From: Planctomycetota bacterium
GTDB taxonomy: Bacteria; Planctomycetota; UBA1135; GCA-002686595
Reading direction: 5' to 3'
DNA length: 64,000 nt
Assembly (NCBI GenBank): GCA_029259635.1
Contig: JAJDEU010000043.1
Location: 1-64,000 of the forward strand
Shown: piece by piece, positions 37,110 to 45,433 of the stretch
Position numbering within the stretch: position 1 is the stretch's first letter
How the letters are laid out: every line of letters starts with the position of its first letter
Translations under genes and position numbers: made by a program
Notes under the pieces: generated by a model
What the model saw: the letters and a program-made list of their open reading frames with translations, nothing else
Database searches by the model: none
Told to the model about the DNA's origin: nothing

Positions 37110-37834
37110 CCGATCGCTGGAGATTGCTCCAGCACTTCGAAGCGGAGCCCGGATTCAACATGGCCGTCGATGAGCATCTGCTCGGAGGCGGCCAGTTTCC
37201 TACCCTGCGCTTCTACACGTGGAAGCCCGACGCGCTGAGCCTCGGCTACTTCCAACGTTGGACGGACGTCCCGGCAGCCGAAAAAGCCGGCGTCGTCGTT
37301 CGTCGACTGACCGGAGGCGGAGCCATCCACCACGCGGAGGAATTGACCTTCTCCTTCACCGCCCCTGTCACCCACCCGCTCTACCGTGGTCCGGTGCGCG
37401 ACTCCTACGAGCGCGTGCACGATGCTATCGCTGCTGTGCTCCTCGAGTTCGGCGTGCATGCCGAGCTGCGGGGCGATCAAGTGGTTCGGTCCGACGTCGC
37501 GAATACTGGCATGTGCTTTCACAAGTCCACCGATCTCGATTTAGTTTGGGACGGTGGCAAGGGACTCGGCTCCGCGCAGCGGCGAACGGGAGGGCGAGTC
37601 CTGCACCACGGTTCGATCAAGATCGGCCGTACGGACCTGGAGCCCGGGATCTCGACCCTCCGTTCGCACGCGAGCGAGCTGACACCGGAAAACCTCGCCA
37701 AAGGCCTCAGAGCTCGATTTCCCGAGCTGCTCGGGATGGAGATGGAGCCGGATGAGCTCACGCCCGGCGAGCTCGCTCGCGCGGAAGCCCGAGCCGAACA
37801 CTTTCGCTCTTCATCCTTCCTACATCGCCGTTAA
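37106..37834 (+). CDS. lipoate-protein ligase/octanoyltransferase (LplA/LipM family)
   Basis: 242 residues from a TTG overlapping the gcvH stop (TTGA); this start gives LTDRWRLLQHFEAEPGFNMAVDEHLL, the usual family N-terminus. RRLTGGGAIHH is the lipoyl-AMP pocket signature, and MCFHKSTDLDLVWDGGKGLGSAQRR contains both a Cys at the LipM nucleophile position and the conserved Lys; VLHHGSIKI follows. It attaches octanoate or lipoate to the H protein. LipM-type octanoyltransferase is favoured by the Cys but LplA cannot be excluded. Coupling to gcvH fits its role. Confidence 0.87.
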   Translation: MTDRWRLLQHFEAEPGFNMAVDEHLLGGGQFPTLRFYTWKPDALSLGYFQRWTDVPAAEKAGVVVRRLTGGGAIHHAEELTFSFTAPVTHPLYRGPVRDSYERVHDAIAAVLLEFGVHAELRGDQVVRSDVANTGMCFHKSTDLDLVWDGGKGLGSAQRRTGGRVLHHGSIKIGRTDLEPGISTLRSHASELTPENLAKGLRARFPELLGMEMEPDELTPGELARAEARAEHFRSSSFLHRR

Positions 37835-37903
37835 TACTTTGGCGACCGGGCTAGGCTTGTTCTCCAATACGCAGTCGCCGAGCCTCGCCATCGACCACTC
37901 GCC

Positions 37904-39478
37904 ATGCGTCCCCCTGGAAAACCGAACGCCGCCCTCAGTGCAACCGTCTTTGCTCTCGCGCTGAGCGCCTTGGCGCTCCCCTCGATCAGCTCGTGCGCCC
38001 GCCCGCCCGAGCGACCGGACATCCTGTTCATCTCGATCGACACTCTCCGCCGAGACCACATGTCGGTTTATGGCTACGAGCTCCCGACGACGCCGCGCCT
38101 CGATGAGTTCGCCGCCGAAGCCCTGGTCTTCACGCACGCGCAAACTCCGCGCGCCAAGACCACGCCCGCGATGGCTTCGGTCTTTACCGGTCTCTACCCG
38201 CACGACCACGGCGTTCGCGACTTGGCCTCCCCGCTCGACCGTCGCGTGCCGGTCCTCGCGGAACAGTTACGCAATGGTGGATACAACACCATTGGGTTGG
38301 TCGCGAACTGGGTGCTCACCGACGAGCGCTCGGGTTTGGCGCGCGGCTTCAAGACTTGGATCGAAGACCTGCCCGATGAAGTCGGCGTTCCACCCCACAA
38401 CGTCAAACAGAGACGAGCGGCTTCGGTGACGGACGCTGCGATAGAGCTACTCGATCTGGAAACCGCGCCGAAGCCCGAGGGGAAGCGCGCTCCTTGGTTC
38501 GCGTGGCTCCACTACATGGACCCGCATGGCGCCTACGACCCGCCGGAGAAACACCAGCTCTTCGACCGCGCGCCCGATTGGCTGCCCGCGCCCGAGAGCT
38601 TCCCGGCACATCCCATCCATAAGCTGCGCCTCGCGGACTACAACGTTCCGCCGATCGCAAAGTCCGCTGACGGTCGGGTTGATCTCGCGAAAGTGCGCGC
38701 GCTCTACGATGGCGAGATCCACTACGTCGATGCAGAGATCGGCCGACTCTTTGATGCGCTGCGCGCAGCGGGACGCTTCGAGAAGACTCTGATCATCGTC
38801 ACCTCGGATCACGGCGAGAGCTTGGGCGATCACCGTTATTGGTTCGAGCACGGCTTCTACACTTACCAAGCAACCTGTGCCGTTCCGCTTCTCATTCGCG
38901 TTCCCGCCGCGACGACGGAGACACCCTGGACCGGACTGCGACACTCCGATGTTTCGCTCGTCGATATCGCACCGACGATCCTGGACTACCTCAAGCTCGC
39001 GCCCATGCGTCCGCTCGCGGAAGGCCGCACGCGGCCATTCGGAGTGTCCTTTGCCCGGCAGCTGGCCGAAGATCGAAAAGGCTCTCGCCCGGTCTTCAGC
39101 GAGAAGGTCGAGCGTGCGGACCTCTCGGGCACGGTTCAGGACAAGGCCGTTCGACTCGGCGATTGGAAACTGATCCGGCGCTATACCCAGCTGCTTCCCG
39201 AAGGACCCGGGGCTGCACTCTCGGCGGGCAAAGAGCGCCAGCTCGTCGTCCTCTCCGAAGAGCTCTACGAGCTCACGAGCGATCCCGGCGAAGAGCACAA
39301 CCTGATCTCAGAGCCTCCGGAGAACGCGCCGATCGCCGAGCTGAGCTCCTTGCTGCTCGAGTTCTTCGAAGCCGATACCGACCTCGCGGATTTGGCGCAG
39401 ATACTTCAGCGCCAACGCGAGGAACTGGAGCGCGGCGATCCCGAAAGCTTGCGCTCCTTGGAAGCGCTCGGTTACTGA
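37904..39478 (+). CDS. sulfatase-fold (alkaline phosphatase superfamily) lipoprotein lacking the formylglycine site
   Basis: 524 residues. Lipoprotein signal with lipobox ISSC (Cys31). Alkaline-phosphatase superfamily fold: ISIDTLRRDH (metal Asp46), GLYPHDHGV, HYMDPHGAYDPP, VTSDHGESLGDH (metal Asp/His) and a long C-terminal domain ending RSLEALGY. In place of the C/S-x-P-x-R formylglycine motif there is T86-T-P-A-M90, so no formylglycine can form; Thr86 would be the nucleophile as in phosphoethanolamine or phosphoglycerol transferases of the superfamily. So it is more likely a phosphotransferase or phosphatase than a sulfatase. A similar protein and a membrane glycosyltransferase follow on the same strand. 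Confidence 0.85.
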   Translation: MRPPGKPNAALSATVFALALSALALPSISSCARPPERPDILFISIDTLRRDHMSVYGYELPTTPRLDEFAAEALVFTHAQTPRAKTTPAMASVFTGLYPHDHGVRDLASPLDRRVPVLAEQLRNGGYNTIGLVANWVLTDERSGLARGFKTWIEDLPDEVGVPPHNVKQRRAASVTDAAIELLDLETAPKPEGKRAPWFAWLHYMDPHGAYDPPEKHQLFDRAPDWLPAPESFPAHPIHKLRLADYNVPPIAKSADGRVDLAKVRALYDGEIHYVDAEIGRLFDALRAAGRFEKTLIIVTSDHGESLGDHRYWFEHGFYTYQATCAVPLLIRVPAATTETPWTGLRHSDVSLVDIAPTILDYLKLAPMRPLAEGRTRPFGVSFARQLAEDRKGSRPVFSEKVERADLSGTVQDKAVRLGDWKLIRRYTQLLPEGPGAALSAGKERQLVVLSEELYELTSDPGEEHNLISEPPENAPIAELSSLLLEFFEADTDLADLAQILQRQREELERGDPESLRSLEALGY

Positions 39479-39484
39479 ATTGAA

Positions 39485-41323
39485 ATGCTGAACATCCCGA
39501 TGAGCAAGAGCCGAGCTGCGCGGACCCTTTGGGGCTTACTCGGCCTCATGCTCGTCGTGAAGTTGACCCTGGTGCTCTCGCTGGCCGACGTCTTCTTCTA
39601 CGGCGAAGAGCTCGAAAAGGGTACGGCTGCGAAGGCGATGCTCGACGGCCTCGATGTGCCTCACTCCGCGCTGGCCTATCACTACTACGAGGGCGGCGGC
39701 TTCGCAGTCAGTCACCTCACAGCGCTGGCTTTCACGCTCATCGGCGAGAACCTCTGGGCGCACAAGCTGGTCTCGCTCGGCTTCAACATCGCGATCCTCC
39801 TGGCCGGGTTCGTCTTCCTCCGCCGGAATTTCGGAACAGCCGCCGCTGTAGTCTTCGGGCTGCTCTACACGTTCGCGCCAGGAGCCTTTCAGAAGCTGTC
39901 GCTCCTCAACCTCGGCATCCACTACGAGTCCACGTTGTTCTACCTGCTCGTGTTCCACTTCGGAACGCGGCTCTTGTGCGATGAAAAACCGACGCTCGGC
40001 GCGACCGTCGGCTTCGGCCTCGCGGCCGGCTTCGGCATCTTCTTCAACTACGGGGTCCTGCCGCTGGTGGTCTTCTGGATCGCGACCCTGCTCGTCCTTA
40101 GAAGGAGCAGCTTCGCGCCCGTTCGCAGTCTCTCCCTCATGGGGAGCTTCGTACTGGGCGCCATCCCCCTCTTGCTCATGTGGCTCGCGGTCGGATCATC
40201 GGTCTTCGATATCCACGGCACAGCGCTTCTCGACAATCAAGTCGAACAACCAGGCGGAAGGTTTGAAGCGCTCTCGAGTTTTGGCACGTCGCTCGTGGAA
40301 AGCCTCAGTACCTGGCAACTCGCTCTACTTGCGCTCTGGATCGCGATTCCGATCTTGGGCTTGATCCTCGCTCTCGCGCAACCCGCCGGTCGCGAGCGGC
40401 GCGTCTACCTGTCACTCTCGTCCTACGCTGGATTCTTCGCGCTGCTCTACGTCGCGAGTCCCTTCGTCGTCAGCCACGCCTCTCATCACTTCTACTTTCA
40501 GCGCTTAACGCCACTGTGGATGATCGGCCTCTGCCTGGCCTCCGCGACACTCGGGTCGATGCTCTCCGCAACCCGCGACGGTCAACCGGCATCTCCCCTC
40601 AGAACCACCGGTCGAATCCTTGTGGCGGTGCTTCTCGTCGCCGGGTTCATCGCCACCACGCAAGCTGTCCAGGGCGGAACGGGCCGCGGGTTGAGCGAGA
40701 ACATGCGCTTGCTCTCCAAGACGAAGGGCTACACGTACATTGAATACTTCGCGAAGTTCGTCCCGCACTTACCCGAAGATCGCGAGCAGCGATTGCGCAC
40801 GTTGATCCAGTTCGATGAACCCGCTCGCGAGCTCTTGTACGCGGACGCTGCAGGCGCTGTGTATCAGACCAGCGAGGTTCCGCTCTCGAGGGTCCTCGAG
40901 ACACTTCAGAGCACGGATAGCGAGAACCACCTTGAGTTCATGGCTGGCCTCGGACCCTACTTGCACCACCAGGCCAGCGGCCGGATGAAGCTCGCTCTGC
41001 ACCAAGCCCTCCAGCAGCCCTCGCCGCTCCCCGCGATCTTCATCGAAGCACTCGGTCGCCGCGGCCTCTATCTCAATCCGCCGCCGGCGATGCTCAAGCT
41101 CGAAGTCGAACAGTGGGCGACCAATCCCCCGCCTGCTCCCTTCTACCGCGGCTTGGGCTATCGTTGCTTTCGCGCCTACCGCCTCGATCCGGACGGCGCC
41201 GACGAGTTCATGTCGAGCCTGCCCGAGGCACAACAAAACCTGGTTCGATCTGGCTACGTTGCCGCTCGCTACGTACACCAGTTCGACGCTCCAGACCCTT
41301 CGGTCGAGAAGACCGCCGAGTAA
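39485..41323 (+). CDS. polytopic membrane protein, GT39-like
   Basis: 612 residues (an ATG five codons in is an alternative start). About ten membrane segments over residues 14-400, with a GT-C-like acidic first loop (DVFFYGEELEKGTAAKAML). The last 210 residues are soluble and largely helical (YIEYFAKFVPHLPEDREQRL onward), probably periplasmic. GT-C proteins use polyprenyl-linked donors at the membrane. It lies six bases after one sulfatase-fold lipoprotein and 12 bases before another, making a probable operon that decorates a cell-surface polymer. Not assigned more precisely. Confidence 0.68.
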   Translation: MLNIPMSKSRAARTLWGLLGLMLVVKLTLVLSLADVFFYGEELEKGTAAKAMLDGLDVPHSALAYHYYEGGGFAVSHLTALAFTLIGENLWAHKLVSLGFNIAILLAGFVFLRRNFGTAAAVVFGLLYTFAPGAFQKLSLLNLGIHYESTLFYLLVFHFGTRLLCDEKPTLGATVGFGLAAGFGIFFNYGVLPLVVFWIATLLVLRRSSFAPVRSLSLMGSFVLGAIPLLLMWLAVGSSVFDIHGTALLDNQVEQPGGRFEALSSFGTSLVESLSTWQLALLALWIAIPILGLILALAQPAGRERRVYLSLSSYAGFFALLYVASPFVVSHASHHFYFQRLTPLWMIGLCLASATLGSMLSATRDGQPASPLRTTGRILVAVLLVAGFIATTQAVQGGTGRGLSENMRLLSKTKGYTYIEYFAKFVPHLPEDREQRLRTLIQFDEPARELLYADAAGAVYQTSEVPLSRVLETLQSTDSENHLEFMAGLGPYLHHQASGRMKLALHQALQQPSPLPAIFIEALGRRGLYLNPPPAMLKLEVEQWATNPPPAPFYRGLGYRCFRAYRLDPDGADEFMSSLPEAQQNLVRSGYVAARYVHQFDAPDPSVEKTAE

Positions 41324-41335
41324 ATCCCGACCGAC

Positions 41336-42823
41336 GTGAAACAACCGAACATCATCAGCCTGCTCGTAGTTGGAGCACTCCTCGCCAGCTGCAGCGAACC
41401 CAGCGTGCCGCCGAGCGGAGTCTTGCTGATCAGCGTCGACAGTCTGCGCGCCGATCACGTCACGAGCTACGGCTACAAGAGCTCGACGCAGCCCGCGATC
41501 GACACCATGCCGAACGTCCACCGCCGACTGACTACCGACGGAACACTGTTCGAGAATGCCACGTCGACGACCAGTTGGACGCTGCCCTCGCACATGGCCA
41601 TGTTGACGGGCCTGCCGAATGAGCTGCACCGCGTGCGGGAGATCGGCTACCAGCTCGACGAGAATCACGAGCTCCTTGCGGAAGCCTTTAGCGCCGCGGG
41701 CTGGCGAACGGCGGGCTTTTGGTCCGGACCCAACCTGGATCCGTGGTTCGGTTTTGCGCGCGGTTTCGATGTCTACGTCGACTGCAGTACCAGCCACGCC
41801 GAGAACGAAGGCGAGGTCTTTGCCGTCGCGCCCGGAATGACGCCGAAACAAATCGCGAAGACGCGCGCGGAGCTGGCCGAGCTCCACAATGCTTCGCATG
41901 TCGGGATGACGGGTCACAAGGTTGTGGCGGCCTTCGACGACTGGTTCGGGAGTATCGAGTCCGGCGAGAACTTCTTCGCGTTCGTCCACATGTGGGATGT
42001 CCACTACGACTACACGCCACCGCCGGAGTTCGACGTCTTCGACCCCGACTACCGAGGCTCGATCGATGGTGTCGACGTCGATGACCAGTCGAGCTCGCGC
42101 AACCCGCCCAGCGAGCGCGACGTCGAACACGTGCTCGCTCTCTACGACGGTGAGATTCGCCTGACCGATAGTCACATCGGACAGATGCTCGACCTCTTGG
42201 AAACCAGCGGACGACTGGACGACACCCTGATCATTTTCACCGCGGATCACGGAGAGGAATTTTTAGAGCACGGCAACTTCGGACACGGCAACACTCTGTT
42301 TGAAGAGGTCACGCACATCCCTCTGATCGTGCGTTATCCCCCCGGCATCCCCGCGAGGAAACGCGTCTCGGCTCTCGTCGGATTGGTCGATATTGCGCCG
42401 ACCATTCGCGAGCTCTGCGGGTTGCCCCTGCCGGCAAACTCCTACGGAACCAGTTTGACCGTCGCCATTGCCGGCGACCTCGAACCGCGGTTGATGCCTC
42501 TCGAACGCTCGTTCCTGGTTCCCGCCGGCAAGGAAATCCAGATCGAGAACATGCGCGGCATCCGGGCGGAGGAATACAAGATCATTCGCGATACGGACAG
42601 CGCGGGCGGCAAGGTCTACGTCTATGACTTGGAAAAGGACCCGCTCGAGCTTGAGCCCGCGCTCAGCGGCCAGCTCGAAAAGGGAGACCCGCGTATGCCC
42701 AGCGCTTGGGAGCTCTGGCAAGAGCTCGATCGAAAGGCCGCACGATTCGCGCCCGTTTTTGGAGAGCTGCCGGACGACCTTCATGATCGTCTGGATGATG
42801 CGGGCTACATGGGCGGCGAATAG
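41336..42823 (+). CDS. second sulfatase-fold lipoprotein with Thr in place of Cys
   Basis: 495 residues from a GTG. Lipobox LLASC (Cys19). ISVDSLRADHVTSYGY carries metal Asp35; TADHGEEF the C-terminal metal Asp/His pair. The motif is W-T82-L-P-S-H86, so the nucleophile is Thr82 and the formylglycine Cys/Ser and Arg are absent. The TLPSH form is known in a distinct subgroup of the superfamily. The substrate is unknown; the surface location and the flanking GT-C gene suggest a polysaccharide or lipid phosphoester. The C-terminal region differs from the first sulfatase-fold protein, so it is not a simple duplicate. Confidence 0.85.
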   Translation: MKQPNIISLLVVGALLASCSEPSVPPSGVLLISVDSLRADHVTSYGYKSSTQPAIDTMPNVHRRLTTDGTLFENATSTTSWTLPSHMAMLTGLPNELHRVREIGYQLDENHELLAEAFSAAGWRTAGFWSGPNLDPWFGFARGFDVYVDCSTSHAENEGEVFAVAPGMTPKQIAKTRAELAELHNASHVGMTGHKVVAAFDDWFGSIESGENFFAFVHMWDVHYDYTPPPEFDVFDPDYRGSIDGVDVDDQSSSRNPPSERDVEHVLALYDGEIRLTDSHIGQMLDLLETSGRLDDTLIIFTADHGEEFLEHGNFGHGNTLFEEVTHIPLIVRYPPGIPARKRVSALVGLVDIAPTIRELCGLPLPANSYGTSLTVAIAGDLEPRLMPLERSFLVPAGKEIQIENMRGIRAEEYKIIRDTDSAGGKVYVYDLEKDPLELEPALSGQLEKGDPRMPSAWELWQELDRKAARFAPVFGELPDDLHDRLDDAGYMGGE

Positions 42824-42931
42824 CTCGCTGCACCCCATCCCGAAGAGCTAAATCGCCGCCAGCTCAAGCGTTGGCATCCAGCCCGACCGCGCCGGGCTCT
42901 TGCAGCGGGCGCTTCTAGCTGGCGATCGTGG

Positions 42932-43003
42932 TTACCCCACCAGGACTCGAACCTGAAATGTCTGGACCAAAACCAGATGTGTTGCCAATTACACCATGGG
43001 GTA
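42932..43003 (-). tRNA. tRNA-Gln(UUG)
   Basis: Cloverleaf with acceptor TACCCCA/TGGGGTA, D stem GTGT/ACAC, anticodon stem TCTGG/CCAGA with loop TTTTGGT (anticodon TTG) and T arm around TTCGAGT; discriminator A and an encoded CCA at 42929-42931. No integrase is beside it. Confidence 0.93.
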
Positions 43004-43109
43004 GCAATCGAATCCCGGACGGCAGACCTGGGGAACGCGTCCACCTAGTGCCGTCGAGGGGCGGAAATCTACCAAGGCTGTGCCGACGGATCTAGCCCCC
43101 CACGCCTTA

Positions 43110-44375
43110 TTACTTCGCTTCGAGCGACGGACTGGGCACGTGAGTCCAGGCCAAGTGCAGAGCCGTGCGAGCGGCGGCATCTCGAATCCAATCCCGCGAG
43201 TGCTTGGGGAATTGGCGGCGCAGGGTTTCCGTTCGCCCGTCGACGGCGACAGCGAACCAGACGAGCCCCACGGGCTTCTCCGCTGTGCCGCCGTCCGGAC
43301 CGGCGATGCCCGTAATCGAGACGCCGAGTCGAGCACCGCTCATGAGGAGCGCTCCCTCGGCCATCGCACGCGCGACTTCCTCCGAGACGGCGCCGTGGGC
43401 TTCTAACAGTTCGGGCGAGACCCCGAGGCGGCGCACCTTGGCGTCATTGCTGTAGGTGACGAAGCCGTCGGTGAAGAGGCTGCTGACCCCGGGCACGCGG
43501 CAGAGGCTGGCCGCCGCAAGGCCGCCCGTGCAGGACTCGGCGAACGTGATCGAGACCTGGCTCGCCTCCAGTCGCTTGGCGAGGGCGAACTCCACCGTCG
43601 CCTCGGACTCGCTGAAGATGTGATCGGAAAAGCGCTCTCGGAACTCGAGGCTGGCGCGGTCGAGCCGCGCCTCGGCCGAGCTCGCCTCGTCGCCCACGGC
43701 TCGCATCCGAACGGTCAGGACTCCGCGGCTCGCCGTCACGCCGATCAGGGGATTCGCATCGCGCTCCATCCACGCGCCGACCCGCTCGGCGAAGTCAGAC
43801 TCGCCCAAGCCGAACAGGTAGAAGTGCCGCGTCTGAAGGTCGGCCTCCGGGACTTCGCGCTCCAACCACGGCAGCACGCTCTCCTGCAACATAGTCGACA
43901 TCTCGCGCGGAGGTCCGGGTAAGACGATCAGCGTCGCGGCGCCAAGAGCGAGCCGAAAGCCGGGTGCTGTTCCCGCGCTGTTCGTCATGCGCACCGCGCC
44001 AGTCGGCAACAGAGCCTGGCGCTCGTTCGCCGAAGGCATCTCCGTGTCGCGCCCGCTCCACCACTCGCGAACTTCTGCCAGCGCCGCTTGCGAGAGCTCG
44101 AGCTCGACTCCAGCCGCCCGCGCGGCCGCGTGGCGAGTCACGTCGTCGAGCGTCGGTCCGAGCCCGCCGGTCACGAAGACGAATCGGTGATCGCGCGCGA
44201 GTTCGACGAGCGCCTCCGCAATGTGCTCTTCGTTATCGCGCAGGACGCGCAGCTCGCGCACCTCCAGGCCGAGCGCGGAGAGCTCATCGGCGATCAACGC
44301 GGAGTTGCGCTCCAACGTATAACCACCCAGAAGCTCGTCGCCAATCGCGAGAACCGCTACGCCCTCGGCCGTCAT
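43110..44375 (-). CDS. cinA: CinA-family nicotinamide-nucleotide amidase / competence-damage protein
   Basis: 421 residues from an ATG that overlaps the tatC stop (ATGA). The N-terminal MoCF-like domain has AVLAIGDELLGGYTLERNS and FVFVTGGLGPTLDDVT; the C-terminal domain contains the amidase signature VSITFAESCTGGLAAASLC and GVSITGIAGPDGGTAEKPVGLVWFAV. It hydrolyses NMN or ADP-ribose-type nucleotides in pyridine nucleotide recycling. An upstream in-frame Met would put it inside tatC and is not used. The gene is coupled to tatC. Confidence 0.93.
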   Translation of the reverse strand: MTAEGVAVLAIGDELLGGYTLERNSALIADELSALGLEVRELRVLRDNEEHIAEALVELARDHRFVFVTGGLGPTLDDVTRHAAARAAGVELELSQAALAEVREWWSGRDTEMPSANERQALLPTGAVRMTNSAGTAPGFRLALGAATLIVLPGPPREMSTMLQESVLPWLEREVPEADLQTRHFYLFGLGESDFAERVGAWMERDANPLIGVTASRGVLTVRMRAVGDEASSAEARLDRASLEFRERFSDHIFSESEATVEFALAKRLEASQVSITFAESCTGGLAAASLCRVPGVSSLFTDGFVTYSNDAKVRRLGVSPELLEAHGAVSEEVARAMAEGALLMSGARLGVSITGIAGPDGGTAEKPVGLVWFAVAVDGRTETLRRQFPKHSRDWIRDAAARTALHLAWTHVPSPSLEAK

Positions 44376-45250
44376 TCCGCGCTGTCCGGTTCGACCGCGC
44401 GCGGCTTCGCGCACAGCTTGGCCGACAGGATCCCGAGTTCGAACAGGAGCATGATCGGGATCGCCATCATGCACTGCGTAATCGGATCGGGCGGCGTCAG
44501 AATTGCGGAGAGAATAAAAGCACCGACGATTAGATAAGGCCGGGACTTCACGAGTTGGGCCGGTTCAATCAGACCGAGGCGGGCGGCGAAGGTCATGACG
44601 ACGGGCAGCTGAAAGACAACGGCCAGCGCCAGCGAGAGCGCCGTGAGCAGAGTGAAGTAATCGGAGAGCCGATACTGCGCGTGCAGCATGTCCGGATCGA
44701 AGGCGATGCCGAGGAAGTACATCGCGTAGGGCACCATCAAGTAGTAGCCGAACAACACGCCGACGATGAAGAGGATGACGCTGAATGGGAAGTAGCGCAG
44801 CGCTGCCTTGCGCTCATTCGGATAGAGCCCGGCCGCGAGGAACTGCCACAGCTGCCAGATCAGATAGGGTCCGCCGAGAAAGAGCGCGAAGTAGAGACAG
44901 ATTCGCAGGATAAAGGTGAAGCCCTCGGTCGGTCCGAACACGGAGAGGCGTTCATCCGGTCGAAACTCCGAACGCAGTTCCCACGTCTCCGGATCATCGG
45001 TCGTGAAGTAGTGCAGCGCTTCCGCTTCACCGGCGGCGACCTTCTCCGCAAAGAGCTCGGTGAAGTGCTCGGTCATCTGTGCTGTCGCCGTATGGAACGG
45101 CGCCATGACCACTTCCGAGATGAGCTCGTACTGCGAGTAGGCGAGCGCGAAGGCGATCGCGATCGCAACTACTCCTTTGAAGAGTCGCGTGCGCAGCTCG
45201 GCCAAGTGCTCGCCGAGCGTCATCCGTGTTTTATCGAAGTCCTCTGCCAT
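44372..45250 (-). CDS. tatC: Sec-independent protein translocase TatC
   Basis: 292 residues. Starts MTLGEHLAELRTRLFKG, the conserved TatC N-terminus, and has six membrane segments; the second, third and fourth are LRICLYFALFLGGPYLIWQLWQFLAAGL, VILFIVGVLFGYY and LSLALAVVFQLPVVM, with ILTPPDP before the last. The first periplasmic loop is unusually long (about 65 residues, ETWELRSEFRPDERL region), longer than the roughly 30 of E. coli. It exports folded proteins carrying twin-arginine signals. tatA/tatB are not adjacent. Confidence 0.95.
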   Translation of the reverse strand: MAEDFDKTRMTLGEHLAELRTRLFKGVVAIAIAFALAYSQYELISEVVMAPFHTATAQMTEHFTELFAEKVAAGEAEALHYFTTDDPETWELRSEFRPDERLSVFGPTEGFTFILRICLYFALFLGGPYLIWQLWQFLAAGLYPNERKAALRYFPFSVILFIVGVLFGYYLMVPYAMYFLGIAFDPDMLHAQYRLSDYFTLLTALSLALAVVFQLPVVMTFAARLGLIEPAQLVKSRPYLIVGAFILSAILTPPDPITQCMMAIPIMLLFELGILSAKLCAKPRAVEPDSAE

Positions 45251-45379
45251 GGGCTCAGTGCCAACGCGGCGGCCGCCCGACGGCGGCCGTTTTCGCGGCG
45301 GAGAGTGTAGCGACCTCGCGCCGCCCCCGCGCCACCCTCGGACCGACTCGTCCGGGAAGACAAAAACCCGGAACGAAAA

Positions 45380-45411
45380 ACGCCCCCGTCGGATGGCTCC
45401 GACGGGGGCGT
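45380..45411 (-). terminator. intrinsic terminator downstream of the BRCT-like gene
   Basis: Fourteen-base stem ACGCCCCCGTCGGA and its complement with a four-base loop, then TTTTTCG on the minus strand. Confidence 0.9.
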
Positions 45412-45433
45412 GAAGGCTTGAGGTTCGTGCGCC

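Noticed and set aside
40769-42250. 493-codon open frame antisense to the GT39-like and sulfatase-fold genes
   Set aside because: No recognisable domain or start signal; the plus-strand genes carry clear family motifs.
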